Assembly (NCBI RefSeq): GCF_001457025.1
Contig: NZ_KQ758599.1
Span: 744,001-808,000 of the forward strand
Direction of reading: 5' to 3'
Source of the DNA: Pseudarthrobacter enclensis
Lineage (GTDB): Bacteria; Actinomycetota; Actinomycetes; Actinomycetales; Micrococcaceae
DNA: 64,000 bases
The notes beneath the pieces were generated by a model. It was not told the origin of the DNA, searched no databases, and saw only the letters and a program-made list of their open reading frames with translations. A program made the translations under genes and the position numbers. Shown here piece after piece: positions 8,735 to 18,823 of the stretch (position 1 is the first letter of the stretch; every line of letters begins with the position of its first letter).

Positions 8735-10027
8735 TCACAATCTACCGGCAGCCTTGAGCCGAATGTACATGTCGGCCAGCCGGGGCGGCAGCTGGTGGGG
8801 TTCGGCGTCGACCACTTCCACGCCGAATCGGCGCAGCTCGGCGCTGACGGCGGTGCGCTGCAGGAGCGCCCGTTCCGCCGCGGCGGCACGGAAGACGCCC
8901 GCGGCGTCCTCCCGTTCGTCCAGCATGGTTCCCAGCTGCGGGTCACGGACCGCCGCAACCACTACCGTGTGCTGTGCGGCGAGCTGCGCGGCTGCAGGGA
9001 TGAGGCCTTCCTCCGGCGCGCCCCCGTCCAGGCTGGTGAGCAGCACTACGAGTGAACGGTGGGCCGTGGCAGCCCGTACCTGCGCGGGGACGGCGGCCCA
9101 ATCCATTTCGATGAGTTCCGGTTCCAGCGGTGCCATCGCCTGCACCAGCCGCCCCAGGAGGTTGCCCTTGCCCGCGGACCCGGCGCGGGCACGCATCCTC
9201 CGGTCGAAGGCCAGGAAGTCCACCCGGTCTCCACCGCGTTCGGCCAGGACGCCAAGCAGCAGCGCCGCTTCCAATCCGGTATCAAGGCGGGTTTCGTCGT
9301 CGATCCTTGCAGCGGAGGTGCGCGAGGTGTCCAGGACCATCACCACCCGCCGGTCGCGTTCGGGGCGCCAGGTCCGGACCACGACGGCGGAGCGCCGGGC
9401 CGTTGCCCGCCAGTCGATGGAGCGGACATCGTCCCCGCGGACGTAATCACGGAGCGAATCGAACTCCGTGCCGGCGCCGCGGATCTGCACGGCGGCTTTG
9501 CCGTCCAGTTCACGGAGCTTCTGCAGCTTTGACGGCAAATGGCGCCGCGACGTGAAGGGCGGGAGGACCCGGAGGGAACCTGCGGCTGCGATGGTCTGCT
9601 GGCGTGCTGCCAGCAGGAGCGGCCCGTAGGAGCGGACGGTGATGTGCGGGGATTTCAGGTCCCCGCGCCGGACCGGCCGCAGGACCACTGTGGCCCGCCT
9701 GCCCTCCCCGGCCGGAACGTCGATCTGCTGGACCGGATTTACGGCTCCGGCGGATGGTTGCCAGCCGTCGCGGAAGGAACCCCGCACCCGGCGACGGCCG
9801 TCGTTGTGGATGGCCAGCCCGGCATCCGCCCGCGCGTTCAGGGTGACGCTGGCCGCTCCGCTGCGGATGATCCGGAGTGAACGCGGCGAGCCGGCGAGCG
9901 CTGCGTCCACGCCTGCCAGCGCGGCCAGCGCTGCGGCAACAGCGAAGAATGTGCCCCATCCGGGCAGCAGCAGGACCGGAACGATCCCCAGCAGAACCAA
10001 CAGGACGAACCGTCCGGAAACGGCCAT
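8735..10027 (-). CDS. DUF58 (vWA-like) membrane protein
   Basis: This 430-residue protein has two N-terminal membrane segments (about residues 5-22 and 24-45). The DUF58 core follows, with the hallmark GTEFDSLRDYVRGDD ... DWRATAR near residues 185-210. Then comes a von Willebrand A-like fold (VVMVLDTSRTSAA) carrying a partial metal-site pattern. DUF58 proteins are partners of MoxR AAA+ ATPases and are thought to act as adaptors in maturing membrane or metal-dependent complexes. Here it directly follows the MoxR gene, with stop and start sharing a base. A molecular substrate cannot be inferred. Confidence 0.88.
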   Translation of the reverse strand: MAVSGRFVLLVLLGIVPVLLLPGWGTFFAVAAALAALAGVDAALAGSPRSLRIIRSGAASVTLNARADAGLAIHNDGRRRVRGSFRDGWQPSAGAVNPVQQIDVPAGEGRRATVVLRPVRRGDLKSPHITVRSYGPLLLAARQQTIAAAGSLRVLPPFTSRRHLPSKLQKLRELDGKAAVQIRGAGTEFDSLRDYVRGDDVRSIDWRATARRSAVVVRTWRPERDRRVVMVLDTSRTSAARIDDETRLDTGLEAALLLGVLAERGGDRVDFLAFDRRMRARAGSAGKGNLLGRLVQAMAPLEPELIEMDWAAVPAQVRAATAHRSLVVLLTSLDGGAPEEGLIPAAAQLAAQHTVVVAAVRDPQLGTMLDEREDAAGVFRAAAAERALLQRTAVSAELRRFGVEVVDAEPHQLPPRLADMYIRLKAAGRL

Positions 10028-11022
10028 CAGCGCGGGACGGGGACCGAGGCCAGGATGCTGCCCAGCACGTCGTCCACCCGCACGCCGTCCATTTGCGCCT
10101 CAGGCTGGAGTGCCACCCGGTGCCGCAGGCAGGGCAGCGCCAGCGCCTTCACGTCGTCCGGGGTGACGAACGTCCTTCCGGACAACCATGCCCAGGCGCG
10201 GGAGGTGTTGAGCAGGGCTGTCGCTCCGCGCGGCGAGACGCCCAGCAGGAAGGAGGGGGCACTCCGGGTGGCCCGCACCACGTCCACGATGTAGCCCACG
10301 ATCTCGGTGGCGACGTCGACGTGCGCCACGGCGCGCCTGGCACGTTCGAGGTCCTGGGCGTCCGCCACCTTCCGGACACCTGCCGCGGCCAGGTCGCGGG
10401 GGTCGAAGCCGGCGGCGTGGCGCCTGATGACTTCCATCTCATCGGCCCGCTCCGGCAGCGGCATGGTCAGCTTGAGCAGGAACCGGTCAAGCTGGGCTTC
10501 GGGCAGGGGATAGGTGCCCTCATATTCCACCGGGTTCTGCGTGGCGGCGACCAGGAAGGGTGAGGGCAGCGGCCGGGGTTGCCCGTCCACCGAAACCTGC
10601 CGCTCCTCCATGGCTTCCAGGAGGGACGCCTGGGTCTTGGGCGGTGTCCTGTTGATCTCGTCGGCAAGCATGAGGTTGGTGAAGACCGGACCTTCACGGA
10701 AGGTGAACTCGGACGTATGGGAATCGTAGACCAGGGACCCGGTGACGTCGCCGGGCATCAGGTCCGGCGTGAACTGGACACGTTTCGTGTCGAGGTCCAG
10801 GGCGGCGGAGAGCGCGCGCACCAGCAGGGTTTTGGCGACCCCCGGTACTCCCTCCAGCAGCACGTGGCCGTGGGACAGCAGTGCAATGAGCATGCCCGTG
10901 ACGGTGGCGTCCTGCCCGACCACTGCCTTGGCCACCTCCCGCCGCACGTCCAGGAGTGCCTGCCGTGCCGTGTCCTGTTCCAGGGGATCCAGGACCCGCT
11001 GGCCGCTGGGGTGTTCGTTCAT
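10027..11022 (-). CDS. MoxR-family AAA+ ATPase
   Basis: This cytoplasmic AAA+ ATPase of 331 residues has Walker A GVPGVAKT (residues 58-65), Walker B LMLADE (118-123), the family-specific INRTPPKTQASLLEAMEE and sensor 1 ATQNP (161-165). A C-terminal lid domain follows. The length is normal for MoxR. MoxR proteins act as chaperone-like ATPases with vWA/DUF58 partners; the DUF58, DUF4350 and DUF4129 genes around it form the usual actinobacterial cluster. Its start overlaps the DUF4350 stop by four bases. All key residues are present. Confidence 0.93.
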   Translation of the reverse strand: MNEHPSGQRVLDPLEQDTARQALLDVRREVAKAVVGQDATVTGMLIALLSHGHVLLEGVPGVAKTLLVRALSAALDLDTKRVQFTPDLMPGDVTGSLVYDSHTSEFTFREGPVFTNLMLADEINRTPPKTQASLLEAMEERQVSVDGQPRPLPSPFLVAATQNPVEYEGTYPLPEAQLDRFLLKLTMPLPERADEMEVIRRHAAGFDPRDLAAAGVRKVADAQDLERARRAVAHVDVATEIVGYIVDVVRATRSAPSFLLGVSPRGATALLNTSRAWAWLSGRTFVTPDDVKALALPCLRHRVALQPEAQMDGVRVDDVLGSILASVPVPR

Positions 11023-12248
11023 CGGCTCTTAACCTCTTTCTCCAGGGTTTGCAGTTCCCGTGCCCAGGCCACCAGGCGTGCCTCGTTGCGGGGATGTTCA
11101 CCAAACAGTTCCCGGACTTCGGCGGCCGGCCGGCCCAGCGATCGGGCCGCGGCGGCCGTAACCTGCTCGGCGGTGGCACCCGGACCGAGCCGGAGGGACG
11201 CGGCGAGCCGGGACAACGTTCCGGCGCGCAGGTTGTCCCGTGCCTGTTCGTCAGCCCGGGCGTCGTGGTACAGGCGGGCCCGGCCTTCCGCGGTTTCCAC
11301 GGCCTGGACCACCACGGGAAGCGGTTCGAAGACCAGCGGTCCCTGCCGGCGGCCACGCCAGGCCATCGCGGCCAAGGCAACTATCACCAGCCAGGGCCCG
11401 ACGAACCGGGCCCAGTCCGGGGTCAGTTCCCCCAGGGTGCGGGGCGTGCCGTCCACGGCCACCTCGCCCAGTGACGGCAGGTACCAGACCAGGTCCGCGG
11501 AACTGCCCAGCAGCCGGAGCGCGAGCGCGGCGTGGCCCATGGAATCCAAGTGTCCGTTGTCCAGCACGGCGGTGCTGCCCAGGACTACGAGCCGGCCGTC
11601 CGCGCTGACGGAAAGCAGCCCGGCGGGGGAGCCGGGCGGACGGTAACAAGTGGTGCCGCCGTCGTAAACGAAGCCCGACCCGCCATTTACCTGACCCGCC
11701 GCCTGCGCGTCCGGCAGGGCGCAGCCCGGCTCCAGTGCGGGGGATCCGTCCGGCACGACGCCGGCCTGCCGGACGCCGCTGTCCAGGGCGCGCAGCGTGT
11801 CGAACCGTGGCGAGACCACCACTGTCCGTGTGCTTGCCGCCGTCAGCGACTTGATCCGGTCCGCATCCAGGATGCCGTTCCGGTCATAGAGCAGCAGGGT
11901 GGGGGCTTCGCCTGCCGTCAGGGCGTCCATGGCTTCCCCGTGCGTCCGGGCATCATGGACTTCCACGCCGTGGCGGCCCAGGATCTGTGCCACAGCCCGC
12001 GCCCCGCCCGGGCCCGCATTGCTGACGGACAGCGGAACGTTGTCCCCCTTGGGCGCCAGCTGGCCCCAGACCACCAGGCCGAGCGCGACGGCGACCACGG
12101 CAGCCAGCGCGGCACGTCCCCGGTGCCGCCGCATCCTCGAGCGGAGCCGGCCGGCCTTCCCGCCCGGGGCACCCTCCCTGGCGGTGCCGGCCTCCTCCGC
12201 GGTGCCTGCCTGATCCGCGGGTCCCGTTATCTCCGCGATGCCCGTCAC
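11019..12248 (-). CDS. DUF4350 membrane protein of the MoxR cluster
   Basis: This 409-residue protein has a membrane segment near residues 47-65 (ALAAVVAVALGLVVW). A large extracytoplasmic-looking domain opens with SNAGPGGARAVAQILGRHG, the DUF4350 signature. A second membrane helix follows near residues 285-300 (WLVIVALAAMAW). The C-terminal cytoplasmic tail is rich in Arg and Ala with a winged-helix-like LRLGPGATAEQVTAAAARSL. Start GTG 12248 overlaps the upstream DUF4129 stop (GTGA). The N-terminal domain looks like a degenerate glutamine-amidotransferase fold as described for DUF4350; function is unknown. Confidence 0.82.
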   Translation of the reverse strand: MTGIAEITGPADQAGTAEEAGTAREGAPGGKAGRLRSRMRRHRGRAALAAVVAVALGLVVWGQLAPKGDNVPLSVSNAGPGGARAVAQILGRHGVEVHDARTHGEAMDALTAGEAPTLLLYDRNGILDADRIKSLTAASTRTVVVSPRFDTLRALDSGVRQAGVVPDGSPALEPGCALPDAQAAGQVNGGSGFVYDGGTTCYRPPGSPAGLLSVSADGRLVVLGSTAVLDNGHLDSMGHAALALRLLGSSADLVWYLPSLGEVAVDGTPRTLGELTPDWARFVGPWLVIVALAAMAWRGRRQGPLVFEPLPVVVQAVETAEGRARLYHDARADEQARDNLRAGTLSRLAASLRLGPGATAEQVTAAAARSLGRPAAEVRELFGEHPRNEARLVAWARELQTLEKEVKSR

Positions 12249-12895
12249 CGCAGGTCCGCCGGTTCAGGCAGCGCGGGGGAGCGGTGCGGTTTGGCGGACT
12301 CTAGTTCCTGGTCCAGGCGGAGCATGTCCCGGTAAATTTCCTGCCCGGCAGGCTTTCCGCCGTAACGGACGGCGTCGAACTCTGCCGCTGCCCAGGCAAG
12401 CTGCGGGGCGTAGGTGGTGAAGGGCACCGCGAGATCGCGCACAACCTCGTCGGCGGTGCGGCCAGGCTGTGGGTCGATGATGGTCCTGTCTTCCGCCGAG
12501 CGGACCAGGGCGCGGAAGCGGTCCACCACCGCTTCCTCCCAGCGCCCCGCCGCGGCTGAGCCTTCGGCGCGCCGCCGGAAATCGTCCGCTGTGGTGGCGG
12601 TATCGGCGTCGAAGATGTCCTTTCCTGGCCGGCGGGCGGCAGGGTTCAGCCGCGGACGGGCCAGGATGATGGCGACTGCCACGACCAGGACGACGACGAT
12701 GGCAATGACCGGGGAAGGGACTGCGCCGCCTGCGTCGCCGGGACCGCCCAGCGATGCGAGCCAGTCAAGGAAGTCCTGCCAGGCCTTGCCGAGCCAGGAC
12801 GGCTGGGCCTCCCGGTATTCAGGTTTGGCCAGTTCCTCCGCCGCCCACTGGCGCGCCTGCCCGGAATCAGGGAGGACCGGCGGCTCAGCGGACAT
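12245..12895 (-). CDS. DUF4129 membrane protein of the MoxR cluster
   Basis: This 216-residue protein starts at ATG 12895, chosen because GGAGGAG lies nine bases upstream; the frame is open up to 12961. It has an amphipathic N-terminus (WLGKAWQDFLDWLASLG), one membrane helix (VIAIVVVLVVAVAIILA) and then the DUF4129 domain, whose core WEEAVVDRFRALVRSAEDR and the later TTYAPQLAWAAAEFDAVRYGG are conserved. DUF4129 domains also occur at the end of transglutaminase-like proteins in MoxR operons, but no transglutaminase is present here. Its start overlaps the preceding gene by 11 bases. Confidence 0.82.
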   Translation of the reverse strand: MSAEPPVLPDSGQARQWAAEELAKPEYREAQPSWLGKAWQDFLDWLASLGGPGDAGGAVPSPVIAIVVVLVVAVAIILARPRLNPAARRPGKDIFDADTATTADDFRRRAEGSAAAGRWEEAVVDRFRALVRSAEDRTIIDPQPGRTADEVVRDLAVPFTTYAPQLAWAAAEFDAVRYGGKPAGQEIYRDMLRLDQELESAKPHRSPALPEPADLR

Positions 12896-14240
12896 CCGGC
12901 CAGGCTCCTCCGGCGTGCCCTTGTGCGGGCCCAGGCCCGGTGTTCCTGCCCGGCACGCCATCAGGATCAGCCCCGGACTCCAGGAGCCTCAGGAGAGTGA
13001 TGTCCAGTCCGTCCTTGCGCATCCGGAGGTCCATATACAGCAAAGCCATGACACAGGTCTGGAACGCGTAGCCCAGGGCGCCCACCACGCCGCCCAGCAC
13101 CGCGGTGGCAACGCCCACCGCCACCGCCGCGCCGGCATCCGGCCCGCTTCCGCCGTTGGGGGAGGCCACACTGGTCAGGAAGCCGGTCAGCAGGCTGACG
13201 GGGATCATCACCACCTGGCTGATAACGCCCACCAGGATGCTCACCACCAGGGTGATCCCCAGGATCCGCCACCAGTTGGACCGGGTGAGCTGCCAGGACC
13301 GCCGCAGCGCAGCCACGGGCCCCAGTTCCTCGATTACCACCGCCGCGGGCGCCACCATCACCTTGATGGCAATCCAGACAAAGACCGCGAAGAAGGCGGG
13401 AATGAGCGGAATCAGGAAGAGAAGGCCGGAGGACCGGTCGGTGCCGGCCGCGAGGGCCACTGCGGCGCCGGCCAGCAGCAGGAACGCCAGCAGCGCCGCG
13501 GCCATCAACAGGGCCGCCAAGCCGATCAGCGCGCCTGCGCGGGATTTGGAGAGCGACCACATCCGGCGGAAACCTGTCCGCCTGTTCAGGATCGAGCGGG
13601 CCACCGGCACCACCATGGCGCCCTGGAGGACCGCCGAGAGGAACATCGTCAGGATCCCGGCCGCCGTCAGGGCGCCGAAGAAGCCAAACCCCATGGCGGC
13701 GAGGTCCGCGGGACTGGCGCTGTCCACCCAGTCTTCGATGGAACCGGACGACACCGCGGTCATGGCCGTGACGACCGCGGCAACAATCGCGGACAGCGAC
13801 TGCGCCAGCAGCGCAGCACCGAGCATGGCCTGCGGATTCCGCCGGATGGCCTGGAAGGATCCGTCAAGGATTTCGCCGAACATCAGCGGCCGCAGCGGAA
13901 TGATCCCTGGCTTGGGCGGAGCCACGTAGCGCGGCTGGCCATATCGACTTCCGGGGTAGGGCTGACCGTACGGAGGAACCTGCTGAGGCTGGGGGTAGCC
14001 GTTTCCGGGCTGCGCGGTGGGCGGACCCATCCACGGCTGCTGCCGGCCGTAGCCGGGGTAGCCCGCCTGGGGTGCTGCACCTCCCCACTGTCCGGGTGGC
14101 GCCCACGTCGGCGTGCCGCCCCACGGTCCACCGCCCTGCGCAGGGGCCTGGTCCGGCGTCCGCGGCCGGCCCTCGTCCGGGCCGTGGGAGGGCGGTCCGG
14201 GCACGCCCGGTTCCTGGCGTCCTGAATCCTGCTCTGACAC
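12885..14240 (-). CDS. multi-pass membrane protein with Pro/Gly/Gln-rich N-terminus (glycerophosphodiesterase membrane-domain type)
   Basis: This 451-residue protein starts at GTG 14240, which has an excellent ribosome site (GGGGGAAGGA) eight bases upstream. The first 115 residues are low-complexity Pro, Gly, Gln and Tyr. They are followed by PLMFGEILDGSFQAIRRNP and six or so membrane segments. The segment ending in SNWWRILGITLVVSILVGV is typical of the 'glycerophosphoryl diester phosphodiesterase membrane domain' family, but the catalytic phosphodiesterase part is absent. It heads the MoxR operon, which suggests it is a client or scaffold of that system. The exact family is uncertain. Confidence 0.72.
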   Translation of the reverse strand: MSEQDSGRQEPGVPGPPSHGPDEGRPRTPDQAPAQGGGPWGGTPTWAPPGQWGGAAPQAGYPGYGRQQPWMGPPTAQPGNGYPQPQQVPPYGQPYPGSRYGQPRYVAPPKPGIIPLRPLMFGEILDGSFQAIRRNPQAMLGAALLAQSLSAIVAAVVTAMTAVSSGSIEDWVDSASPADLAAMGFGFFGALTAAGILTMFLSAVLQGAMVVPVARSILNRRTGFRRMWSLSKSRAGALIGLAALLMAAALLAFLLLAGAAVALAAGTDRSSGLLFLIPLIPAFFAVFVWIAIKVMVAPAAVVIEELGPVAALRRSWQLTRSNWWRILGITLVVSILVGVISQVVMIPVSLLTGFLTSVASPNGGSGPDAGAAVAVGVATAVLGGVVGALGYAFQTCVMALLYMDLRMRKDGLDITLLRLLESGADPDGVPGRNTGPGPAQGHAGGAWPDVR

Positions 14241-14331
14241 GCTGTTCCTTCCCCCAATCCCAGCCGGACTGGCGTCCCGTGGCCGGCCCTGGCGTCGCCG
14301 GCCGGCGGGAAGGTCCGGCACGCTCCCAGCC

Positions 14332-14337
14332 TATAGT
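14332..14337 (+). promoter_or_regulatory. candidate -10 element in the mtrA / MoxR-operon divergent region
   Basis: TATAGT (plus strand) fits TANNNT and lies 82 bases before mtrA. The overlapping minus-strand reading contains TAGGCT, a -10 candidate for the MoxR operon 90 bases away. No matching -35 boxes are clear, so this is only a candidate divergent promoter pair. Confidence 0.35.
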
Positions 14338-14419
14338 TCCGGCGTCGGGCGTCCTAGCGTTGCGCCATGCCGAACGCGCTCAACACGACAAAGCCCCTCT
14401 GATAAGGGAATATATAACT

Positions 14420-15094
14420 ATGAAGGCACGCATTCTGGTGGTTGATGATGATGAAGCGCTGGCCGAAATGATTGGAATTGTTCTTCGCAACGACGGCTTC
14501 GAACCCGTCTTCTGCGCCGACGGCGCCCAGGCGCTTGACACCTTCCGGTCATCCCGGCCGGACCTGGTACTGCTGGACCTCATGCTTCCCGGCGTGGACG
14601 GCATCGAGGTCTGCCGGCAGATCCGGTCCGAGTCCGATGTTCCCATCGTCATGCTCACCGCAAAGTCGGACACATCCGACGTCGTCCGCGGCCTGGAATC
14701 CGGCGCCGACGACTACGTGCCCAAGCCCTTCAAGCCTGCCGAACTCGTTGCCCGTGTCCGCGCCAGGCTGCGCCCGGGCGACCAAAAGGCCCCTGAAACA
14801 CTGCGGATAGCCGACATCACCATCGATGTCGCCGGCCACACCGTCAGCCGAGGAAACGAGCGGATCTCCCTGACGCCGCTTGAATTCGACCTGCTGGTGG
14901 CCCTTGCCCGGAAACCGTGGCAGGTGTTCACCCGCGAGCTCCTCCTCGAACAGGTGTGGGGTTACCGCCACGCGGCAGACACCCGGCTGGTCAACGTCCA
15001 TGTCCAGCGCCTGAGGTCCAAGATCGAGCAGGACCCGGAAGCCCCGGAAGTTGTATTGACGGTGCGTGGTGTCGGCTACAAAGCAGGGGCCTGA
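14420..15094 (+). CDS. mtrA: response regulator MtrA
   Basis: This OmpR/PhoB-type DNA-binding response regulator has 224 residues. The receiver domain has acidic residues D10/D11, phosphoacceptor D53 (LLDLMLPG), T80 and K102. The C-terminal winged helix shows ISLTPLEFDLLVALARKP and LVNVHVQRLRSKIE. MtrA controls cell-wall hydrolases and division genes in actinobacteria. ATG 14420 with AAGGGA upstream is the natural start, since the frame is open but unrelated further upstream. It is followed by its kinase mtrB and by lpqB, the conserved actinobacterial order. Identification is secure. Confidence 0.96.
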   Translation: MKARILVVDDDEALAEMIGIVLRNDGFEPVFCADGAQALDTFRSSRPDLVLLDLMLPGVDGIEVCRQIRSESDVPIVMLTAKSDTSDVVRGLESGADDYVPKPFKPAELVARVRARLRPGDQKAPETLRIADITIDVAGHTVSRGNERISLTPLEFDLLVALARKPWQVFTRELLLEQVWGYRHAADTRLVNVHVQRLRSKIEQDPEAPEVVLTVRGVGYKAGA

Positions 15095-17012
15095 CCCCGC
15101 ATCCTCCGACGGGGAACGCCCGGCCGGCGTCCCCCTGCAGGCGACCCCCGGGGATGCCGCGTCACCTGGGGAGCACCCGACGCCGGAACCCCGCCACGTG
15201 CCCGAACACACCGACGCCATCACGCCGCGCTACCGGCGGTTCGCCTTCCGTTGGCGGATCTGGCAGCGGCGCGCACTGATCGTCAGCCTCCGCGTGGCCC
15301 GCCTGGTAGGAACCGGCGTCCGGCGGTTCCTGCCCGCACTGCGGTATGTGGGGCGTGCCCTGCAGCGGCGCTGGCGCCGGTCCCTGCAGTTCCGCACGGT
15401 CCTCACCACGCTGCTTTTGGCCGTCACCTCCTTCGCCGTGGTGGGCGCCTACCTGTCGAACCAGATCGCCAACAACCTCTTCCAGGAACGGCTCACCCAG
15501 GCCGAATCCGAGACCCGCTACAACGTCAAGCAGGTCCAGGAAACGTTCGACGGCGCTCAGGTCACCGACCAGTCGAGCGTGATCACCCTGGTGTACGACA
15601 CCCTTAACGCGGTGGAGGGCCGCGGCTCGGTCATCCAGCGCCGCTACGTCTTTGAAGCGATGCCCGAACAGACCAAGCCGCGCAACCGCTGGGTTGAATC
15701 CCGGGCATCCGACCAGCTCACCGTCAGCGTCATCCCGCCGGAGCTGCGCAAAGCAGTGCAGGAATCGGGGAAGGACCAGTACTGGGCGTCCACCGTGATC
15801 CCGGTCGGCACCGAGGACCGGCCCGGGATCGCCGTCGGCAACAAAGTCACGTTCAACGGAACGGTCTACGAGCTGTACCTGATCTACGACCTCAACACGG
15901 CGCAGCAGACCCTCGACGAAATCCAGAGTGTCCTGTGGGCCGGCGGCGCCGTGCTGGTGCTCCTGATCGGTGCCGTGGCCTGGTACGTCACCCGGAACGT
16001 CGTGAGCCCGGTCAGCCACGCCGCCATGGTGTCGGAGAAGCTGGCCGCCGGACAGCTGCAGGAACGCATGGTGGTCCGGGGCGAGGATGAGGTGGCCCGC
16101 CTGGGTGCGTCCTTTAACCACATGGCCGCCAGCCTGCAGGAACAGATCACGCAGCTGGCCACCCTGTCCCAGATGCAGCAGCGGTTTGTGTCCGACGTGT
16201 CGCACGAACTGCGCACCCCGCTCACCACTGTCCGGATGGCAGCAGAAGTCCTCTACGACGCCCGCGGCGACTTCGACCCCATTAACAAGCGCTCCGCGGA
16301 ACTGCTCTACAACCAGGTGGAGCGTTTCCAGTCGTTGTTGTCGGACCTGCTGGAGATTTCCCGCTTCGATGCCGGGGTCGCGGTGCTGGATGCCGAACCC
16401 GAAGACATCCTCCAGGTGATCGCGCACGTCATCGAAGGCGCGGCGCCCGTCGCGGCCGAGTACGGATCCGAGATCGTTCTCAGCGCCCCCGAGGACGCCA
16501 TTGTGGTGGACATGGATGCCCGGCGGATCGACCGGATCCTGCGGAACCTGATCCTCAACGCCGTCGAGCACGGCGAGGGGAAACCTGTGACCGTCACCGT
16601 GGCAGCCAACCGGACCGCCGTCGGAATTGCCGTCCGGGACCGGGGCATCGGCATGGACCCGGCCGAAGCGGCGCGCGTCTTCGACCGTTTCTGGCGTGCT
16701 GACCCCGCCCGGGCCCGTACCACCGGCGGAAGCGGACTCGGGCTGTCCATCGCCACGGAGGACACCAAACTGCACAACGGCTGGCTGCAGGCCTGGGGGA
16801 GGAAAGGCAGCGGAGCCAACTTCCGGCTGACCCTGCCGCTCCGCCAAGGAGAAGAGATCGAAGAATCGCCCGTGCAGCTCGAACCGGAGGGTGCCAGCGC
16901 GGCGGGCGAGCCTGGCAGCGTTCCGCGGGAACCCGACACCAGGAACATCCTGGTCCTGGAAACCGGCGCCGCACGGCTGGCGCCGGTGCCAACGTCAAAG
17001 GAGAATCCATGA
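15066..17012 (+). CDS. mtrB: sensor histidine kinase MtrB
   Basis: This 648-residue membrane kinase is the partner of MtrA. It has an N-terminal cytoplasmic region rich in Arg, transmembrane segment 1 near residues 111-131, an extracellular sensor domain to about 287, and transmembrane segment 2 near 288-310. Then come HAMP, the dimerisation helix with phosphorylatable H380 in [14 protein letters not shown], and an ATPase domain with [18 protein letters not shown] and GGSGLGLSI. The start is unsure: GTG 15066 overlaps mtrA by 29 bases and lacks a clear ribosome site. A start nearer 15198 is possible. The stop overlaps lpqB (ATGA). Confidence 0.94.
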   Translation: MVSATKQGPDPASSDGERPAGVPLQATPGDAASPGEHPTPEPRHVPEHTDAITPRYRRFAFRWRIWQRRALIVSLRVARLVGTGVRRFLPALRYVGRALQRRWRRSLQFRTVLTTLLLAVTSFAVVGAYLSNQIANNLFQERLTQAESETRYNVKQVQETFDGAQVTDQSSVITLVYDTLNAVEGRGSVIQRRYVFEAMPEQTKPRNRWVESRASDQLTVSVIPPELRKAVQESGKDQYWASTVIPVGTEDRPGIAVGNKVTFNGTVYELYLIYDLNTAQQTLDEIQSVLWAGGAVLVLLIGAVAWYVTRNVVSPVSHAAMVSEKLAAGQLQERMVVRGEDEVARLGASFNHMAASLQEQITQLATLSQMQQRFVSDVSHELRTPLTTVRMAAEVLYDARGDFDPINKRSAELLYNQVERFQSLLSDLLEISRFDAGVAVLDAEPEDILQVIAHVIEGAAPVAAEYGSEIVLSAPEDAIVVDMDARRIDRILRNLILNAVEHGEGKPVTVTVAANRTAVGIAVRDRGIGMDPAEAARVFDRFWRADPARARTTGGSGLGLSIATEDTKLHNGWLQAWGRKGSGANFRLTLPLRQGEEIEESPVQLEPEGASAAGEPGSVPREPDTRNILVLETGAARLAPVPTSKENP

Positions 17013-18718
17013 CCGGCCGCCGGGCACAGGTTGGCGCGTTCCTGCTGGCGGTGCTGGTGGTCCTGGCCGCGGGCTGCGCCCGCATCCCCACTTCCGGCCC
17101 CGTGGGCAAGAGCAGCGAAGGCAGCGCAGGCAACCTCAACGCCCCTGTCTTCCTGCCCGCCGCACCCCAGGCGGGGGCCTCGCCGGAGACCATCATCGAC
17201 TACTTCTACCGGGCCGGCAGCGGCTACGAAGACGACTACGCCGTTGCCCGCCAGTATCTGACGCAGGCGTCGTCGGTGTCCTGGAAACCTGACCAGCGCG
17301 CCCTCGTCTACCGCGACGCGCGGGTGGTGGCCACGGATACCGAGAACGTCTACAACTACGAACTCGACGTCGCCTACACTGTCGACGCCGACGGCATCAC
17401 CACGCAGTCGCCCGAGGGGACTGTGGAGAAGATTCCGGTGACGGTCACCCAGGTGGACGGAGAATGGCGGATCTCCGCGATCCCCGACGGCACCGCCATC
17501 GCCGAGGAAACCTTCAAGGTGATCTACGGCGCCTATCCCATTTATTTCTACGATCCCACCTTCACCTACGCCGTGCCGGATGTCCGCTGGTTCATCCGCA
17601 ACAAGACCGTGAAGGCCATGACCAGTGCCCTCTTGGCCGGGCCCGCACCCTACCTGCGCGGTGCGGTGGCCAGCGCCTTCCCCTCGGGCATCAAACTGGC
17701 CCGGGAATCGGTGCCCGTGGTCTCCGGCGCGGCGCAGGTGGACCTCACGGCCAAGGAACTCATGGAGACGTCCCCGGAGGACCGGCTGCGGATGCAGATG
17801 CAGCTCACGCTGACTTTCCGCAGCCAGCCCGACGTCGTCAACGTTGAACTGCGCGCCAACCAGGACCTGGTGCGGGTCGAGGACAACGGCTCGGTCCTTC
17901 CGCCGGTGCAGGACAAGAACACCCCGACACGGCAGATCGCCGTCAGCGGCAACGAACTGGTGCGCTATGAAAACAACAGGGTTTCGCCCCTTCCCGACAT
18001 GCAGCCGGTGTCCGCCCTTAACCCGCGGCTGCCTGCCGAGTCGCCCGTCTCCCAGACCGCTGCCTTCCTGAACGAGAGCCGCACCACCCTGTACAGCATC
18101 AATCCCGGCCAGCCTGCCCGTGCCCTCACCACACGCAGCACCCTGAGCCGTCCCTCCTTCAGCCTCAACGACTGGGTATGGACAGCCGGCCCCGGCGGGA
18201 ACGGCGCCACGGAAGTGGTCGCCTTCCGTCCCACCGGGGTCGCCGAAGGAGCGGCGGTGCCGTCGGTGACCCTCGCGCCCTCATGGCTGGCCGGCCGCTC
18301 CGTCAAGGAATTCCGGGTATCACGGGAGGGCGTCAGGGCGCTGGTCATCTCGGAACAGAACGGCCGGACACGGGTCCAGGTGGCCGGCATCATCCGCGCC
18401 GGCGACGGCACGCCGCGTGAACTGACGCAGCCGGTCACCCTGGCCACCGACAGCAACCCGGACCAGGGCGCCTGGGTCAACGACACCACCGTGGTGGTCA
18501 TGAAGGGCGCAGCTGCAGCCAACGTCACGCCGGAACTGCTGTCCCTCACCTCCGGACAGCCCCAGCAACTCGCCCCCTGGCCAGGCCTCGTTGCCCTCAG
18601 CGCCGGAAACGGGGCCGAGGAAATCTACGGACAGTCGGCGGAGGGCATCTTCCAGCGGCTGGGCAACGGCTGGTCCACGCAGATCAAGGGCCCCATCGAC
18701 CCGTCCTTCCCCGGCTAG
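17009..18718 (+). CDS. lpqB: lipoprotein LpqB
   Basis: This 569-residue secreted lipoprotein has lipobox LAAGC, with the acylated cysteine at residue 23. A GerMN-type domain in the first half ([21 protein letters not shown]) is followed by a C-terminal beta-propeller-like LpqB domain. LpqB interacts with the sensor domain of MtrB and modulates MtrA phosphorylation in mycobacteria. Its ATG overlaps the mtrB stop by four bases, so the three proteins are made from one operon. Length and order match the family. A GC-rich palindrome (about 18747-18765) follows the stop but has no T run. Confidence 0.94.
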   Translation: MTGRRAQVGAFLLAVLVVLAAGCARIPTSGPVGKSSEGSAGNLNAPVFLPAAPQAGASPETIIDYFYRAGSGYEDDYAVARQYLTQASSVSWKPDQRALVYRDARVVATDTENVYNYELDVAYTVDADGITTQSPEGTVEKIPVTVTQVDGEWRISAIPDGTAIAEETFKVIYGAYPIYFYDPTFTYAVPDVRWFIRNKTVKAMTSALLAGPAPYLRGAVASAFPSGIKLARESVPVVSGAAQVDLTAKELMETSPEDRLRMQMQLTLTFRSQPDVVNVELRANQDLVRVEDNGSVLPPVQDKNTPTRQIAVSGNELVRYENNRVSPLPDMQPVSALNPRLPAESPVSQTAAFLNESRTTLYSINPGQPARALTTRSTLSRPSFSLNDWVWTAGPGGNGATEVVAFRPTGVAEGAAVPSVTLAPSWLAGRSVKEFRVSREGVRALVISEQNGRTRVQVAGIIRAGDGTPRELTQPVTLATDSNPDQGAWVNDTTVVVMKGAAAANVTPELLSLTSGQPQQLAPWPGLVALSAGNGAEEIYGQSAEGIFQRLGNGWSTQIKGPIDPSFPG

Positions 18719-18823
18719 GCATCCGGACGTTCCGCCCCGCAGGAAGCCGGCCGGACGCCGGCCGGATCCACATAGCGGCAGACGCCCGTTCCATGAAGGG
18801 GCTGGAACAGCGAACCTTGGTAC

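Noticed and set aside
9877..10563. Plus-strand open frame of 228 codons opposite the MoxR and DUF58 genes
   Set aside because: Antisense to two well-supported genes, rich in Arg/Gly/His, with no ribosome site or motif.
15162..16847. Long minus-strand open frame opposite mtrB
   Set aside because: Shadow of mtrB. The plus strand has all kinase motifs and the antisense product has no recognisable domain or ribosome site.
18747..18765. CCGGCCGG palindromes after lpqB as a terminator
   Set aside because: Self-complementary GC runs are common at this base composition, and no T run follows. Read-through to comF is likely.
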